From: SIG603 sp964369225
GTDB taxonomy: Bacteria > Bacillota > Clostridia > Oscillospirales > Acutalibacteraceae
Direction of reading: 5' to 3'
NCBI GenBank assembly: GCA_964369225.1
Contig: CAYJER010000003.1
Coordinates: 1-64,000 of the forward strand
Length of the DNA: 64,000 nt
In this document: piece by piece, positions 25,507-34,524 of the stretch
How the letters are laid out: each line of letters begins with the position of its first letter
How positions within the stretch are numbered: position 1 is the first letter of the stretch
The notes under the pieces: generated by a model
Databases searched by the model: none
The model's input: only the letters and a program-made list of their open reading frames with translations
Told to the model about the DNA's origin: nothing
Program-made: the position numbers and the translations under genes

Positions 25507-25535
25507 ATAATAATATATTCCAAACTTTTTGTCAA
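25507..25535 (-). promoter_or_regulatory. Promoter of the polyamine operon
   Basis: On the minus strand TTGACA (25535-25530), 17 nt, TATTAT (25512-25507). Transcription would begin near 25500. Confidence 0.75.
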
Positions 25536-25582
25536 TAGATATATAAATATTCTCTTAGATTTATTAGAAAAAACTAAATTTT

Positions 25583-26494
25583 TTAAGAATTCGACAGATA
25601 TCTTTCGCCTGTATCAGGGAAAATTACTACAATTTTTTGCATATTGTATTTTTGTGATACCATTTTAGCGGCATGAAGTGCAGCTCCAGAAGAAATTCCA
25701 ACTAATATCCCTTCAGTTAAAGCTATTTCTTTAGCTGTATTTACGGCTTCATCGTTGCTGACAGTCACAATTTCATCATAGATTTTAGTGTCTAAAATCT
25801 TAGGTATAAATCCTGCACCAATTCCTTGAATTTTGTGAGGTCCTTTTTCTGCCTTAGATAAAAACGGAGAAGAAAACGGCTCTACTGCTACAACCTTAAT
25901 GTTAGGGTTCTTCTCTTTTAAATACTTGCCAACGCCTGAAATTGTTCCGCCAGTTCCAATACCTGCAACCAAAATGTCTATCTGTCCGTCTAAGTCATCC
26001 CAAATCTCTTTGGCTGTGGACTCATAGTGAGCCTTAGGGTTGACTTCATTTTCAAACTGTGACGGCATGAAAGAATTTGGAGTAGTTTCTATAAGTTCTA
26101 ACGCCTTATCAATAGCGCCTTGCATACCTTTTGAGGCTTCTGTCAAGACTATTTGGGCGCCATAAGCTGATAGAAGTTTTCTTCTTTCAATGCTCATGCT
26201 CTCTGGCATAGTTAAGATTACTTTATAGCCTTTAAAAGCAGATATAGACGCTAATCCTATTCCTGTGTTCCCACTTGTAGGCTCTATTATAACAGAATTT
26301 TCGTTTATAACTCCATCTTTTTCAGCCTTTTCTATCATAGCCTTTGCAACTCTGTCTTTTATGCTTCCCGCTGGATTAAAATATTCAAGTTTTGCATAAA
26401 TTTCAGAAGTTATTTTATTGTTTTTTTCTATTTTGTTAAGTCTTAACATAGGTGTTTTGCCTATTAAATCTAAGACTGAATTATTAATTTTCAT
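25583..26494 (-). CDS. cysK: Cysteine synthase (O-acetylserine sulfhydrylase)
   Basis: This PLP enzyme makes cysteine from O-acetylserine and sulfide. The 303-residue protein shows the PLP lysine in FNPAGSIKDRVAKAM, the substrate loop EPTSGNTGIGLAS, the phosphate loop GIGTGGTISGVGKYLKE, and SSGAALHAA near the C-terminus. I start it at ATG 26494 (MKINNSVLDLIGKTPML), which matches the family. The open frame runs 10 codons further, but those codons are part of a dispersed element whose dyad ends 5 nt upstream. The only ribosome-site-like stretch is AAGG inside that dyad. It appears monocistronic, placed between the polyamine operon and a sugar-metabolism pair. Confidence 0.95.
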   Translation of the reverse strand: MKINNSVLDLIGKTPMLRLNKIEKNNKITSEIYAKLEYFNPAGSIKDRVAKAMIEKAEKDGVINENSVIIEPTSGNTGIGLASISAFKGYKVILTMPESMSIERRKLLSAYGAQIVLTEASKGMQGAIDKALELIETTPNSFMPSQFENEVNPKAHYESTAKEIWDDLDGQIDILVAGIGTGGTISGVGKYLKEKNPNIKVVAVEPFSSPFLSKAEKGPHKIQGIGAGFIPKILDTKIYDEIVTVSNDEAVNTAKEIALTEGILVGISSGAALHAAKMVSQKYNMQKIVVIFPDTGERYLSNS

Positions 26495-26586
26495 CTTTAT
26501 GACCTTGTCATTTTTGTCGTACATAATACGATAAAAATTTCGGGCTAGTTACCCGTGACTGTCCTTTTTCTTTAATTTCAAACTTA
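26495..26586 (-). repeat. Start-codon-abutting element, copy B (upstream of cysK)
   Basis: The dyad TGACCTTGTCA (26500-26510) lies 5 nt from the cysK ATG. In the sense direction the copy holds GGACAGTCACGGG, a GGG/CCC mini-hairpin, and TTTTTATCGT...ACGACAAAAA. The stem TCGT/ACGA replaces the TCGC/GCGG of copies C and D, which is a compensatory change. Confidence 0.8.
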
Positions 26587-26624
26587 TACCTTTCGTATCG
26601 ATTGGTATATATTTTAATGCTTAT

Positions 26625-26784
26625 TTGTAGGTGGGTCTCATATTTTGGAACTTAAGCAAACTTAAAGCTATAATGTAGGGGCGGATATTATCCGCCTAAA
26701 AATTCGGTAATTTTGCCTAAGTTTGATAGGCGGATAATATCCGCCCCTACCTGGCTAAATTTGCTAAGAGACCCTCCCCTACAA
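26625..26784. repeat. Composite palindromic repeat R4 (nested)
   Basis: Outer arms TTGTAGGTGGGTCTC (26625-26639) and GAGACCCTCCCCTACAA (26768-26784) enclose a perfect 24-bp inverted repeat (26675-26698 and 26727-26750) of the GTAGGGGCGGATATTATCC type. This is the same nesting order as R1. Confidence 0.85.
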
Positions 26785-26836
26785 TGTTTTATCAAATTTA
26801 GTTTTTAACCATAGAAAAATTTTAATTTAAAAAGTT

Positions 26837-26883
26837 TTTAATCAAAAAATCCGTAAGGATTTTCACATCAACTTTTCACTAAA
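26837..26883. repeat. Tail module of R4
   Basis: AAATCC-GTAA-GGATTT: a GNRA-type loop variant (GTAA) of the tail hairpin, then CACATCAACTTTTCACT. It is cut short by the end of the neighbouring gene. Confidence 0.75.
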
Positions 26884-26892
26884 TCTCGAAAA

Positions 26893-27810
26893 TTATTTCC
26901 ACAAAACTTCAGGGTATAGCCCTGATTCTGTCATATCGTTTAAAGCTTTCATAACAGATGGTTTATCCTCTTTATAAGTTACGCCATACCATTTATCGTT
27001 GCTATAAAGAACCTTCATTGTAGCCTTTTCTTCTGATAACATTTTGCTCATGATAAGAGGCAAGAAATACTCCGCCTTCATAGGATCTTTTGGAACATAC
27101 TCGTTTAAAAACTCTGGGAAGAAAGCGTAAGCCTCGTCTAAGAATTTCTTCGTAAATCCAATTAAGTTCATAGAAACAACTGTCTCTGGGCTTAAAGGCT
27201 CCCATGTTTTGCCGTCATCCTCAGAAAACGCAATTCCGTCTGCTCTTTGCTCTATGTTCTTTCTTTCAATTACATCTGTTAGGTTGTCGTTCTCATCAAT
27301 TTCGCAAACGCCTCTTGAAACACTTCCGTTTTCTGTAACTGTGTTTTTAATTCTGTAACCAGCCAAAGCATACTTAGACTGATCCTCACAATTTTCGCTT
27401 AGGTAATCAAACATAAGCTTAAACGCCTCTGTTCCATAATAGTCATCTGCATTGATTACAGCAAAAGGACCATCAATAATGTTTCTTGCACTAAGTACTG
27501 CATGAGCTGTTCCCCATGGCTTTACTCTGTCTTTTGGAATTTCAAAACCATCTGGAATGTCTGTTAGCTCTTGGAATGCATACTCTACATTCATAAATTT
27601 AGAAAGTTTATCGCCTATCGCTTCTTTAAAAACTTGCTCTGTCTCTCTCTTAATTACGAATACTACTGTCTCGAATCCTGCTCTTTTAGCATCATAGATT
27701 GAATAATCAATAATAATTTGTCCGTTTGGACCTAGCGGATCAATTTGCTTCATTCCACCATAGCGACTACCCATACCTGCTGCTAATACTACTAATACCG
27801 GTTTATTCAT
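26893..27810 (-). CDS. Sugar-phosphate nucleotidyltransferase (NTP_transferase family)
   Basis: This 305-residue protein has the GT-A nucleotidyltransferase fold. The N-terminal nucleotide loop reads VVLAAGMGSRYGGMKQIDPLGPNGQIIIDYSIYDA, and the metal-binding motif is AVINADDYYG. Enzymes of this group activate sugar phosphates with UTP, GTP or CTP. The sugar cannot be fixed from sequence, but the neighbouring phosphohexomutase suggests a glucose-1-phosphate or mannose-1-phosphate route to cell-surface sugars. AAGGAGG precedes ATG 27810. It is 52 nt downstream of the mutase gene and probably shares its promoter. Confidence 0.85.
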   Translation of the reverse strand: MNKPVLVVLAAGMGSRYGGMKQIDPLGPNGQIIIDYSIYDAKRAGFETVVFVIKRETEQVFKEAIGDKLSKFMNVEYAFQELTDIPDGFEIPKDRVKPWGTAHAVLSARNIIDGPFAVINADDYYGTEAFKLMFDYLSENCEDQSKYALAGYRIKNTVTENGSVSRGVCEIDENDNLTDVIERKNIEQRADGIAFSEDDGKTWEPLSPETVVSMNLIGFTKKFLDEAYAFFPEFLNEYVPKDPMKAEYFLPLIMSKMLSEEKATMKVLYSNDKWYGVTYKEDKPSVMKALNDMTESGLYPEVLWK

Positions 27811-27862
27811 TTTTGTTCCTCCTTATTATTGTACTTAAATAGGACTGCTTTTTTACACATGA

Positions 27863-29566
27863 TTATTGTCCTAATAATTTTGTTCCAGCTATCTTTAATT
27901 CTTGTGATATTTGTACTGCTTTAGCCTTTGTCTCAGCCACAGCAGAAATATATATTTTTATCTTTGGCTCTGTGCCTGATGGTCTTACAATTAGTTTGTT
28001 GTCATTCTCTAATCTGTATTCTAAAACATTAGATTTAGGAAGATTAATTGTTGACTCGATTCCATTATCTACACTTACAGAAGTATTATAGTCACTGTTT
28101 CCAACAACTTTCATTCCTGCAAGTTCAGTAGGTGGATTAGTTCTTAATTCGCACATTAGAGTGTTCATGGCATTCATGCCGTCTTCGCCCTCGAATGTAA
28201 AACTAGCACCATCATTAATATAATATCCGAACTCATTGTAAAGCTCGTCCATAATTTCTACTAAATCTTTGCCTAGCGCCTTGTAGTATGAAGCCATCTC
28301 TGCAATAAGCATAGAAGCATTAACCGCATCTTTATCTCTTACATAGCTACCCTTAACATAACCATAGCTCTCTTCAAAACCAAACAAGAAGCCATCCATA
28401 TTATTTTGCTCTTCCATGTCTGCTACAACTCCGCAAATAAACTTAAAGCCTGTTAGCACTCGGAAAAGCTCAATGTTATATTTCTTAGCAATTTGAGTTA
28501 CTATGTCAGTTGAAACTATTGTAGTTACTGCATATGGTTTAGCTGGCATAGTTTTTTTCTCTAACTTAAATCTTGCCATAAAGTCAAGAAGTAATGCTCC
28601 TACCTCGTTTCCAGACATTAGTTTGTATTCACTGCCATGTTTCACAGCGATACCAACTCTATCGCAGTCAGGGTCTGTAGCTATCAATAGATCCGCACCT
28701 ATTTCTTGTGAAAGGTCTAATCCCTTTTGTAGTGCATCTTTAACCTCTGGGTTAGGGTATGAACAAGTAGGGAAGTTTCCGTCTGGCTCACTTTGCTCTG
28801 GAACTACAGTTATATCTTTAACTGAAATCTCATCTAATATTCTTAAAACACATTTTTTACCACTGCCGTTAAGCGGAGTGTATACAACCTTTAAATTATC
28901 AGCCTTGTTGTCTAAAATTCTCTCGTTTAACACGGCAGAAATAAAAGCTTCATAGCAATCATTAGCTATGTACTCAACACAGTTTTCACTCACAGCCTTG
29001 TCAAAATCGACTAACTTTATATCCTCAAAAATATCAAGTTTCTCGATTTCAGCTATTATGCCGTCTGCAACGTCAGAACTAATTTGGCAACCGTCATTGC
29101 CATATGCCTTATAACCGTTGTATTTAGCTGGGTTATGACTTGCTGTAACGCATATTCCAGCATCACATTTTAAATATCTAACCGCAAAAGAAAGTGCCGG
29201 AGTAGGCATTAGTTCATCATATACATATGCCTTCACACCATTTGCAGCCAATACGCTTGCACTAATTTGAGTGAATAATAAACCCTTGTTTCTGCTGTCA
29301 TACGCAATTGCAACTGATGGCACTTTACCATCTACTTTGTTTTTATTAAGGTAATTTGCTAAACCTTGTGTAGCCTTTGCTACAGTGTGAACATTCATTC
29401 TGTTTGTTCCTGCGCCGATTACTCCTCTAAGACCTGCTGTGCCGAACTCTAGGTCTCTGTAGAATCTATCATTTATTTGGTCTTCTTGTCCATTAATTGA
29501 TAATAGTTCCTCTTTTAAGTCTTTGTCAAGTAAATCTGCCTCTAACCATCTTTGATAAGCGCTCAT
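27863..29566 (-). CDS. Phosphoglucomutase/phosphomannomutase (alpha-D-phosphohexomutase family)
   Basis: The enzyme interconverts hexose 6- and 1-phosphates. The 567-residue chain is the long PGM2-like type common in Firmicutes. The phosphoserine loop is CVTASHNPAKYNGYKAYG, the Mg site ATDPDCDRVGIAV, and the sugar-specificity loop FGFEESYGYVKGSYVRDKDA. The C-terminal phosphate-binding loop is VRPSGTEPKIKIY. All key residues are present. The ribosome site TTGGAGG precedes ATG 29566, and an extended -10 lies upstream. It is the first gene of a two-gene unit with the nucleotidyltransferase. Confidence 0.93.
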   Translation of the reverse strand: MSAYQRWLEADLLDKDLKEELLSINGQEDQINDRFYRDLEFGTAGLRGVIGAGTNRMNVHTVAKATQGLANYLNKNKVDGKVPSVAIAYDSRNKGLLFTQISASVLAANGVKAYVYDELMPTPALSFAVRYLKCDAGICVTASHNPAKYNGYKAYGNDGCQISSDVADGIIAEIEKLDIFEDIKLVDFDKAVSENCVEYIANDCYEAFISAVLNERILDNKADNLKVVYTPLNGSGKKCVLRILDEISVKDITVVPEQSEPDGNFPTCSYPNPEVKDALQKGLDLSQEIGADLLIATDPDCDRVGIAVKHGSEYKLMSGNEVGALLLDFMARFKLEKKTMPAKPYAVTTIVSTDIVTQIAKKYNIELFRVLTGFKFICGVVADMEEQNNMDGFLFGFEESYGYVKGSYVRDKDAVNASMLIAEMASYYKALGKDLVEIMDELYNEFGYYINDGASFTFEGEDGMNAMNTLMCELRTNPPTELAGMKVVGNSDYNTSVSVDNGIESTINLPKSNVLEYRLENDNKLIVRPSGTEPKIKIYISAVAETKAKAVQISQELKIAGTKLLGQ

Positions 29567-29594
29567 AATTATTCCTCCAAGTATATTTTGTTTT

Positions 29595-29603
29595 ATTATA
29601 TCA
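29595..29603 (-). promoter_or_regulatory. Extended -10 promoter of the phosphohexomutase operon
   Basis: TGATATAAT on the minus strand, 29 nt upstream of the start codon. The -35 region is A/T-rich and not clear. Confidence 0.5.
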
Positions 29604-29638
29604 TATCTTTGTTAAAAAAATATCAAGAAAATGTTAAT

Positions 29639-30874
29639 TTAAATATTTTCCTTTGCAACGGCAAGCATAAGTTTAATCCTATTTTCTTGATTAACCTTTG
29701 TTGCCCCTGGGTCATAGTCAATTGGTACTATGTTAGCTTTTGGCATGCTTTTGCATATTTTTCTTATCATGCCTTTTCCTACAATGTGATTAGGCAAGCA
29801 ACCGAAAGGTTGTGCGCACACAACATTTTCATAGCCTGTTTCAATAAGTTCGAGCATTTCCGCCGTTAAAAGCCAACCCTCACCCATTTTACAGCCATAA
29901 CCTATCATAGGTTCAACCAGTTTTTTTAGATGCTCATACCTTGCAGGAGGAACAAATCGACTTCCCTCTAGCGCCTCTATTAAAGCATCTTCAAACCTTA
30001 AGAAATATTTAAATATTGTGTCTATAGCTATTTTTTTAGCTCCACTGCCACCATAAAGTTTAATATCTTCTATTCTGTTGTCGGTCTTAAACAAAATAAA
30101 AGCGAGTATTCCTGGAACCATGACTTCACAACCTTCTGACTCCAAAAACTCTTGAAGATAATTGTTAGCAAGAGCAGAATACTTTACATATATCTCGCCT
30201 ACTATGCCTACCTTTATCTTTTTTTCGTCTGTTATTTCTATCTTAGAATATTCGTCCACAATCTGTTTAAGAAAAACTTTTGAAGAAGTAGCGCCTATTC
30301 CTTCATTTTTCTCAAACAAGTTACATATTTTATCTGTCCATTTTACGGTTAACGCTTTAGCTTCACCCTTATTTTTTTCATATGGTATCACCTGATTTTC
30401 AAGCAACATAAGTAAATCACCATAAATCAAAGCCGCCAAGGCTCTTCTAAGCATTGGTAAAGTAAATTTAAAGCCTGAATTTTTTTCAAGACCAGAAAGA
30501 TTAAGCGAAATTACAGGAATATCCTTTAAGTCTGCATTAACTAACGCCTTTCTTAAAAGATGTATATAGTTTGAAGCTCTACAGCCTCCACCTGTTTGAG
30601 ACATAATAAGAGCTGTTTTGTCTAGGTCATACTTACCGCTTTTAAGTGCTGAAACCATTTGCCCAATTGTTAGAAGCGCAGGGTAACAAGTATCGTTGTG
30701 AACATACTTTAATCCCTCTTCTATAAGGTTTTTATCTTCATTTTGAAGAAGTTCCATCTTGTAGCCATAAGTTCTAAACATTTTTTGTAAGAGTCTGAAA
30801 TGAACATCCAACATATTAGGCATTAAAATTGTGTGGGTTTGCTTCATCTCTTTTGTAAATTCTATTCTCTCCAT
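29639..30874 (-). CDS. 2-hydroxyacyl-CoA dehydratase-like (HgdB/HgdC-type) protein
   Basis: This 411-residue protein belongs to the 2-hydroxyacyl-CoA dehydratase superfamily. It contains the cysteine-bearing segments DTCYPALLTIGQMV and SQTGGGCRASNYIHLLRKAL, and GYGCKMGEGWLLTAEML followed by QPFGCLPNHIVGKG near the C-terminus. These Cys residues would hold an iron-sulfur cluster. It overlaps the end of the large activase gene by 1 nt. No acyl-CoA transferase or second dehydratase subunit is next to it. The substrate is therefore unknown, and a role in fermentation is unproven. Large activase/dehydratase-like pairs of this kind are widespread but mostly uncharacterised. Confidence 0.85.
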   Translation of the reverse strand: MERIEFTKEMKQTHTILMPNMLDVHFRLLQKMFRTYGYKMELLQNEDKNLIEEGLKYVHNDTCYPALLTIGQMVSALKSGKYDLDKTALIMSQTGGGCRASNYIHLLRKALVNADLKDIPVISLNLSGLEKNSGFKFTLPMLRRALAALIYGDLLMLLENQVIPYEKNKGEAKALTVKWTDKICNLFEKNEGIGATSSKVFLKQIVDEYSKIEITDEKKIKVGIVGEIYVKYSALANNYLQEFLESEGCEVMVPGILAFILFKTDNRIEDIKLYGGSGAKKIAIDTIFKYFLRFEDALIEALEGSRFVPPARYEHLKKLVEPMIGYGCKMGEGWLLTAEMLELIETGYENVVCAQPFGCLPNHIVGKGMIRKICKSMPKANIVPIDYDPGATKVNQENRIKLMLAVAKENI

Positions 30875-33783
30875 TAATCCTCCAAGCCTGTAGCCGCAAA
30901 AAGACTTCTTAATCGTATCTTAACTGCTCCTAAATTTGTGATTTCATCTATCTTAATTTGAGTATAAATCTTATTTTTTTCTTCAAGAATTTTTCTCATT
31001 TCATCTGTGGTGATTGAGTCAACTCCGCAACCAAAAGAAACTAATTGAATTAAGTTCAAATTTTTGTCATCGCTGTCAGCGACATACTTAGCAGCAGCAT
31101 ACATTCTTGAATGATATGTCCACTGGTTTAAAACTGCTGTCTTAGGTTTTTCTACATCATAACACACTGCATCTTCTGTAACAAGTACAGCATCATGATC
31201 ACAAATCAACTTATCTATTCCATGATTTATTTCAGCATCTAAGTGATATGGTCTACCACAAAGTACAATTACTGGTTGATTTTTTTCTTTGGCAATATTT
31301 AAGTACTCTTTACCCTTCTCACGAATTTTGTTCATGAAATCTTGATACTCTAAATAGGCAAAATCGGCAGCTCTTTGAACTTCTGTCAAAGCAATATTTG
31401 CACCAAACTGCTCTTTAAAAATCACTTGCATCTTTTTAGAAAAATCTTTTCTTCTGTGAATTCCCACATAATTATTGATGAATTTTATATTATCTAATTC
31501 AGATATATTTGCCGAAATCACCTCTGGATAATAAGCAACAACAGGACAGTTATAGTTATTATCACCCATTTTTTCATCAAAATTATATGTCATACATGGA
31601 TAAAAAATCGTGTTAATTTTTTCTTCTAATAAACATTCAATATGTCCGTGAATTAATTTAGCCGGGTAGCAAACTGTGTCTGATGGTATACTCTGTTGCC
31701 CTTTAAGATACAGTTTTCTTGTAGATTCTGATGTTCTATGAACCCCAAAACCTAATTCTGTAAAGAATTTATGCCAAAACGGCAACAATTCATACATGTT
31801 AAGCACAAAAGGTATTCCTATTGTTTCACGGGTACCTGAACAGTTTTTATATGAATTTAAAAGCTCTGTTTTGTAGTCATATATATTGTATTTTTCTTTT
31901 GAGTTTTTAAGTTTTAGCGGAACTTCACATCTGTTTCCACCTATAAACTTTTCACCGTCTTCAAATGTATTAACGGTGAGTTTACAATTGTTTTGACAAC
32001 CCTTACATGTTATAGCCTTTACTTCATGCACAAAATTTTCTAGTTTTACTTTGCCAATTAAACCGCTCTTGCCACTAGATTTTTTTTGTTTTGCATAAAG
32101 GGCTGCTCCATATGCACCCATAAGACCAGAGATTGCAGGCCTAATAACGTTTATTCCAAGCTCTTTTTCAAAGGCTCGTAAAACTGCATCGTTTAAGAAT
32201 GTACCGCCTTGTACAACAATATTTTTGCCTAGATTGTCGGCGTTTGCAATTCTAATAACTTTATACAAAGCATTTTTTACAACGCTTATTGAAAGTCCTG
32301 CTGAAATATTTTCTATCTCAACGCCATCTTTTTGAGCCTGTTTTATTGAAGAATTCATAAACACAGTACATCTTGAGCCTAAGTCAACTGGCTTTTTAGC
32401 AAACAGACCTTTCTTAGAAAAACTTTCGATATCTTCGCCTAAAGCGGCAGAGAAAGTCTGTAAAAAAGAACCACATCCAGAAGAGCAAGCCTCGTTTAAG
32501 AAAATATTATCAATGGCTGAATTTCTAATCTTAAAACATTTAATGTCTTGTCCGCCAATGTCAATTATAAAATCAACGTCTGGGTTGAATTTTTTAGCAG
32601 CCGTAAAGTGCGCCATTGTCTCGATTACTCCGTAATCTGCCTTAAACGCCCTCTTTACAATTTCTTCTCCATAGCCAGTTGTAGCCACGGCAGATATATT
32701 TATATTCGGGAACTTCTCGTATACTTCTTGCAAGAAAAATTTAACCAAAGGCACAGGAGTTCCACCATTTTCAGTGTATCTATAGTGAATAATTTCGTCG
32801 TTTTCATTGATTAGTACAGCTTTTAAAGTTGTAGAACCTGCATCAATTCCGATAAAAGCGTTTCCGCTTGGGGCATGAAGTTTAATGCCTTTCCCTATTT
32901 CATGTTTTTTTGCAAAAGAATCGTATTCCTCTTGGCTGTTAAATAAAGGTTCACAGCTGGCAAAATTAACATTCGCTTTAAAGTTTTTTACCGAATTAAT
33001 CAGTTCATCTATGTTATAGGTTCTAACATCTTTTGTAAGCGCAGTGCCTATTGCAACAAAATAAAGAGAATTTTCAGGAAAAACCGCCTTAGTATTAAGT
33101 GTTTTATCAAAGCTATTTCTAAGTTCAGAGAAAAACGTTAAAGGACCACCAAGATACATTACATTTCCCTCTATTTTTCTGCCTTGAGCCAAACCAGAAA
33201 TTGTTTGGTTTACAACAGCATAAAAAATACTTGCTGAAATATCTTCTTTTCTTGCACCTTGATTAAGCAGTGGCTGAACATCACTTTTAGCAAAAACACC
33301 ACATCTTGAAGCAATTGTATATATCTTAGAACTTTCTTTGGCAAGCTCGTTCATTTCTGTAGGTGTAGTGTGAAGTAATGTCGCCATTTGGTCGATAAAT
33401 GCGCCTGTTCCACCTGCACAACTACCATTCATACGAATTTCAAGTGTGTCCGATAAAAACAATATTTTAGCATCTTCTCCGCCTAGTTCAATTACAACAT
33501 CTGTCTCTGGGTTTAAGGTTTTAACTGCTAATCTAGTTGCGTACACCTCTTGAGCAAAAGGTATATCCATATCTTTTGAGTAACCCATACCCGCTGAACC
33601 TGAAATTGCCACTGTAACTTGACTATCTTTAATATTTTTTTTGACATCACAAAGCATATCATAAAGCTTTTGTGATATTTGAGAATAATGCCTTTGATAG
33701 TCGCTATACAAAATCTCATTATTATTATTTAACACCACACACTTAAGTGTAGTAGAACCAACATCGATACCTATTCTTACCAT
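30874..33783 (-). CDS. Large acyl-CoA dehydratase activase (two BcrAD/BadFG ATPase domains plus DUF2229-like region)
   Basis: This 969-residue protein has two complete ASKHA-fold activase domains in tandem. The first begins RIGIDVGSTTLKCVVL with GGEDAKIL and NGSCAGGTGAFIDQMA. The second begins FIGIDAGSTTLKAVLI near residue 310 with GGQDIKCFK and NEACSSGCGSFLQTF. The Cys residues in both GxGxF loops would bind a bridging 4Fe-4S cluster. The last 400 residues are DUF2229-like and carry a CKGCQNNCKLTV cluster and DTVCYPAKLIHGH. Activases use ATP to drive electrons into a dehydratase. ATG 33783 follows AGAGGA; the 1-nt overlap with the next gene implies a joint complex. Confidence 0.88.
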   Translation of the reverse strand: MVRIGIDVGSTTLKCVVLNNNNEILYSDYQRHYSQISQKLYDMLCDVKKNIKDSQVTVAISGSAGMGYSKDMDIPFAQEVYATRLAVKTLNPETDVVIELGGEDAKILFLSDTLEIRMNGSCAGGTGAFIDQMATLLHTTPTEMNELAKESSKIYTIASRCGVFAKSDVQPLLNQGARKEDISASIFYAVVNQTISGLAQGRKIEGNVMYLGGPLTFFSELRNSFDKTLNTKAVFPENSLYFVAIGTALTKDVRTYNIDELINSVKNFKANVNFASCEPLFNSQEEYDSFAKKHEIGKGIKLHAPSGNAFIGIDAGSTTLKAVLINENDEIIHYRYTENGGTPVPLVKFFLQEVYEKFPNINISAVATTGYGEEIVKRAFKADYGVIETMAHFTAAKKFNPDVDFIIDIGGQDIKCFKIRNSAIDNIFLNEACSSGCGSFLQTFSAALGEDIESFSKKGLFAKKPVDLGSRCTVFMNSSIKQAQKDGVEIENISAGLSISVVKNALYKVIRIANADNLGKNIVVQGGTFLNDAVLRAFEKELGINVIRPAISGLMGAYGAALYAKQKKSSGKSGLIGKVKLENFVHEVKAITCKGCQNNCKLTVNTFEDGEKFIGGNRCEVPLKLKNSKEKYNIYDYKTELLNSYKNCSGTRETIGIPFVLNMYELLPFWHKFFTELGFGVHRTSESTRKLYLKGQQSIPSDTVCYPAKLIHGHIECLLEEKINTIFYPCMTYNFDEKMGDNNYNCPVVAYYPEVISANISELDNIKFINNYVGIHRRKDFSKKMQVIFKEQFGANIALTEVQRAADFAYLEYQDFMNKIREKGKEYLNIAKEKNQPVIVLCGRPYHLDAEINHGIDKLICDHDAVLVTEDAVCYDVEKPKTAVLNQWTYHSRMYAAAKYVADSDDKNLNLIQLVSFGCGVDSITTDEMRKILEEKNKIYTQIKIDEITNLGAVKIRLRSLFAATGLED

Positions 33784-33876
33784 AAAATCCTCTTTTAACA
33801 CGCTAAAATTCTAACTTTAATTTTACCACTTATAAAAACCATTTACAAGCAAAATTTTTGTAAACTCTGAAAGAAA

Positions 33877-34524
33877 TCAACAAAACTCGTTCATTTTAGC
33901 ATCAAAACTTCCCGTTCTTGTTGTGTTTTGATACAAAGACAAGTCATATTTTTTAAACAATGCGTCAAAAAATAATCTTGGATTTATGCTGCCATTGTTA
34001 CTACTTTGAAGAGTTACTAAAAACACCAGTTCGCTTCCCTCTTCTTTAATTTGCATGTCTTTGAAATTTTCTTTAATATCTACTTCTTTCATGCCTTTTT
34101 TAGTCTTTTTAGCTACTAAAATTTCGTCTTGCTCTAAGAAGCTTTTAGCCTTGTTGAGTAAATCGTTTTCATTCTCTATTCTAATTTCATAGCTAGAAAA
34201 AGCCATTTCACAAGACTTCATTTGAGCCTCTGAAACTGAAAATACTTGAATATCTTTTGGCAAAACCTTATTAAGCCTTAGAGTAATCTCTTCAAACGGG
34301 AAGTCATCCTCTAAAAGTTTTACATCTAATGACTCTTTAAGCCCTGTGTAGCCTAAAGAGATAGGCATGTTTACAGTAACAAACACGTGTGGATTAAACC
34401 CTTCTGTGTACCAAAATGGAAGTTTTGCCTTTTTTATTGCCCTTTGCATTAATCTTAGAACATCCAGATTAGAAATATATCTAGCAGTATCTTTTTTATA
34501 GAACCAAATTCTTATAGTTTTCAT
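33877..34524 (-). CDS. Radical SAM-associated protein (TIGR03936/DUF2344 type)
   Basis: This 215-residue protein begins KTIRIWFYKKDTARYISNLDVLRLMQRAIKKAKLPFWYTEGFNPHV, the hallmark of the DUF2344 family that accompanies a specific radical SAM protein. It has no radical SAM cysteines itself. Its start overlaps the stop of the radical SAM gene in an ATGA arrangement, so the two are coupled. The start is ATG 34524, 9 nt after GGAGG. In many Firmicutes this pair precedes rng-rplU-rpmA-obg; here it does not. The substrate is unknown. Confidence 0.88.
   Translation of the reverse strand: MKTIRIWFYKKDTARYISNLDVLRLMQRAIKKAKLPFWYTEGFNPHVFVTVNMPISLGYTGLKESLDVKLLEDDFPFEEITLRLNKVLPKDIQVFSVSEAQMKSCEMAFSSYEIRIENENDLLNKAKSFLEQDEILVAKKTKKGMKEVDIKENFKDMQIKEEGSELVFLVTLQSSNNGSINPRLFFDALFKKYDLSLYQNTTRTGSFDAKMNEFC

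Noticed and set aside
28503..28955. A 150-codon plus-strand frame inside the phosphohexomutase gene
   Set aside because: It is antisense to a clear full-length enzyme with all catalytic motifs and has no ribosome site. The similar antisense frame at 38028-38405 opposite spoIVA was rejected on the same grounds.
29639..33783. Complete 2-hydroxyglutarate fermentation cluster
   Set aside because: Only the activase and one dehydratase-like gene are present; no transferase or dehydrogenase genes are adjacent.
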